Assembly: GCA_000320605.2 (NCBI GenBank)
Contig: KB445795.1
Coordinates: 1,908,693-1,972,692, forward strand
DNA length: 64,000 bases
Direction of reading: 5' to 3'
DNA from: Gelatoporia subvermispora B
Taxonomy: Eukaryota; Basidiomycota; Agaricomycetes; Polyporales; Gelatoporiaceae
Shown: in pieces, positions 61,811 to 64,000 of the stretch
How positions within the stretch are numbered: position 1 is the stretch's first letter
Layout: the number at the start of each line of letters is the position of its first letter
Position numbers and translations under genes: made by a program
Notes under the pieces: model-generated
What the model was told of the DNA's origin: nothing
What the model saw: only the letters and a program-made list of their open reading frames with translations
Database searches by the model: none

Positions 61811-64000
61811 TTATTCATGCTTCAACCGTTTGCCTGAGAATAAACGTCAGCGGATAGGCATCGTGAAAACGAGGTAGAGGTATACCTGGCGAACCGGCAT
61901 CACCATAGTCCGCTGATCGAGAACCGTCTTCATCCTGCTCCACCTCGTCGTGTCGTCGTTTCGCTTTATTGCTCGACAAGGTGTCAGAGCTCTCGGCTGC
62001 GAGCACATGCGCATCTCGAGAGGCATCTGTGTCCGTCTGCGTCAAAGTCGGGTCATCCCAATCTTCAAATTCCAACGGCTCGAGATCAGGTTGTGGTAAG
62101 GTCTCATCGTGATCATTTTCAGAGGAAATAACTTGACAACGAAATGAGTAACGGACCATCGTTAAGAAGTGATCGACTTACCATCTATTGGCGCCGTGGT
62201 ACCGTCATCGTCTTCTGGAAGAGGGCTGTGGTATTCCGCCGGCGTCACTATGAATGCTATTGGATTGATTAGCTACAAGCCTGCATATGCTTCACTACTG
62301 TACTCACGCGTCTCAGTCATTGTCAAACCGCCGACATCAGCGTCGAAGGTGTCGCTAGCAAATTCATCAGTATTATCACGTTCAGCTAAAAAGGTGATGA
62401 GTGTGATTCTTCACGTGAGCCAGAGTCAGCTTACCATCCGGTCCTTGAGCAGGATCCTCCACGTCTGGCACACGTTCCAGAGATTGTTCGTAATGTTCAC
62501 TCGTCTCTGCTTCGGTATCGTCGCGGTTCTCTTCCGCGGAGGTTGGCTGTGCACCGTCATCATAGTAGTCATCCTGCAGACCGTCGTCGACGGGTTGGTT
62601 CCCGCCCAGCTCTTCCGACAAGTCCTCGCCGAATCGCTCATCGTCCTCAAGTTCTACCTGATGTTCCCCTTCGGTGTATTCACCACCCTCCCCCGCATCA
62701 GGTTGCCTGTGGACCTCGCCCGCATCGAGGGCATCTTCATAGGGTCCATCGCCTTCCACGGTCTCCTCGTCATCCTCTCGGAAATCTTCAAACTGCTCTT
62801 GCTCTTCTTGTGGCTCTTGAGATGTGTGAGTAGCAAATTCCGAGGCATCACCTGTTACTTCTTCTGAAACGATTTCCGCGCCCTCGCCTCGAGGGTTCTC
62901 TGACTCATGTGACTCAATCTCAGGATGTTCTGTTGCTTCATGAAGCTGATCTGATTGTGCTGGGGCATCCGACACATCTGCACCGCCTAAATCAGGCTGT
63001 TCAAATTGCTCCTGATGCTGCACCTGCTCGTCCGTGGAAGGAACTGCGGCGCTGTCACCATCTACAGAGTACGTGAGACAGGTTCAATCAACGACTATGA
63101 CGCTTCACATACCAAGGCTGTATCCTTCGTACTGTTCTGGATATGAAGTCCCATCTATTCCAGCGATGTCCAATCGCGCAATCTGATCTCTCAAAGCATG
63201 ATAGCGCGTGATAAATCGAGGAAAGACGGCTCGGAGCTGTAGCCGAAGGGGGCCATGCAAATCAGAGCCATCATGAATAACGTTTATATCGTGTAAAGTG
63301 ACCTCGTGCGCATGCACGTTATCCTGTTCAGGAAACATTAGTCATAGCCATCAGGAATATAATGGCAGCATACCTCAGTTATTGCCAACTGGATATCATA
63401 GGCATCTAATACTAGCTCGCCTTCTGCGAAATTCGCCAGATTCTGCACATGCTCGTCCTCACGGAGCGCCGCGAACACGGTAGACAGCGGCTCGTAGTAC
63501 AGGGTAGGACGATGGTGCAGGAGGAGGGTATATGATTCCTCCTCGGGCACCTCTTGGTCGCCTGCAGGGCTACGCGACCCAGACTCGTGATGCGGCTGAT
63601 TGAAGAGACAATACTCGACAGTCTCTGAAACAAACGGGAGGGAAAGTAGAACAGCGGGAGGTGGATCGATATAGACACCTTCTGATATCTCATGGGGATC
63701 GCGGCTGGTTGCCGCCTCCGCAGCCTGCTCGTATGCCGCTTCACTCTGCTCGTCTGTCGTTTCAGCTTGTCCTGGATCGGCATATTGCTCAGAGATGTGC
63801 GCTAGCTCGGTGGGTTCAACCTCCCGACGTTCCGTATCCAGAGGATTGACGGCCGTTTCTTCGCCCTCCACTTGCACTTGACTGATAACTTCAGAATGAG
63901 AACCAGGGTGATCCTCATCCACATTTGACACAACCTCCGGTGTAACACCGTCTGAGCGTCGCAGATCTTCAGCTGGCGGCTCGGCATTGTCGACTGTGGT
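61811..64000 (-). CDS. Large acidic protein of unknown function, 5' end outside the window
   Basis: The coding frame enters from beyond 64000, so the start is not visible. A probably folded segment lies at 63.1-63.7 kb: SEGVYIDPPPAVLLSLPFVS, TLLLHHRPTLYYEPLSTVFA, LDAYDIQLAITED, HEVTLHDINVIHDG, AVFPRFITRYHALRDQIARL. It is followed by several hundred mostly Glu/Asp/Gln-rich disordered residues (62,400-63,060) and a C-terminus that splices at 61,825-61,885 to end in GSPGKRLKHE with the stop at 61811; a KRRHDE motif near 61,950 could be a nuclear signal. No family is recognised. The acid-rich tail on a folded head resembles chromatin-associated factors, which is only an analogy. Confidence 0.75.

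Noticed and set aside
62169..62867. 232-codon hydrophobic plus-strand frame
   Set aside because: It is the antisense of Glu/Asp-rich coding sequence, which gives Leu/Phe-rich reading on the other strand. No splice or start context.

Overview
This is intron-dense nuclear DNA from a mushroom-forming basidiomycete (Agaricomycetes). The evidence is the many short introns (mostly about 50-60 bases, GT..AG, several per gene), DUF6533- and DUF6534-type seven-helix membrane proteins that are typical of Agaricomycetes, small secreted double-psi beta-barrel proteins with Ser/Thr/Pro tails, and ordinary fungal housekeeping genes. I saw no tRNA, rRNA, CRISPR array, transposon or viral gene. Gene ends were set by joining exons by hand at splice sites; coordinates span start to stop including introns.

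Layout. 0.3-3.5 kb (+): SCY1-like pseudokinase. 3.6-8.5 kb (-): Hrq1 (RecQ4-like) helicase. 8.8-9.1 kb (+): small unknown gene with an intron in its 5' UTR. 9.3-10.7 kb (-): alpha/beta hydrolase. 11.2-12.9 kb (-): DUF6533 membrane protein. 13.3-17.4 kb (-): SPT16 of FACT. 18.4-20.4 kb (+): divergent, C-terminally short adenylate-forming protein. 20.7-24.2 kb (-): SERCA-type calcium ATPase. 25.8-27.9 kb (+): Sip5-like RING protein. 29.2-33.9 kb (+): three tandem secreted DPBB paralogs, with a five-exon CBP4 gene on the opposite strand between the first and second. 34.8-36.1 kb (-): unknown Lys/Ala/Ser-rich protein. 36.7-38.7 kb (+): Sld3-like replication factor. 38.8-40.9 kb (-): mitochondrial RCC1-repeat protein (Fmp25/Bca1-like). 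41.6-43.7 kb (-): DUF6534 membrane protein. 44.7-45.4 kb (-): small unknown protein with a myristoylation-type N-terminus. 46.2-50.3 kb (-): RRM+Pumilio protein (Jsn1/Puf1 type). 51.4-54.6 kb (-): GDS1-type winged helix plus APSES/KilA-N-like regulator. 57.3-58.3 kb (-): histone H1. 58.7-60.9 kb (-): RNA polymerase III subunit C82. 61.8-64 kb (-): large acidic protein that runs off the window.

Themes. Chromatin and replication genes recur (SPT16, H1, Sld3, Hrq1). The promoters of three of them carry ACGCGT (MluI cell-cycle box) sites, three of these within 146 bases upstream of H1. Two factors for respiratory complex III assembly (CBP4 and Fmp25/Bca1) lie about 10 kb apart. The most distinctive item is the secreted DPBB trio: all three genes carry the same 21-base microexon coding for seven residues, while their C-terminal tails have diverged from none to long proline/serine stalks. 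No single undescribed multi-gene system is evident; the best novelty candidates are this microexon family, the motif-poor adenylate-forming protein and the winged-helix/APSES-like regulator.
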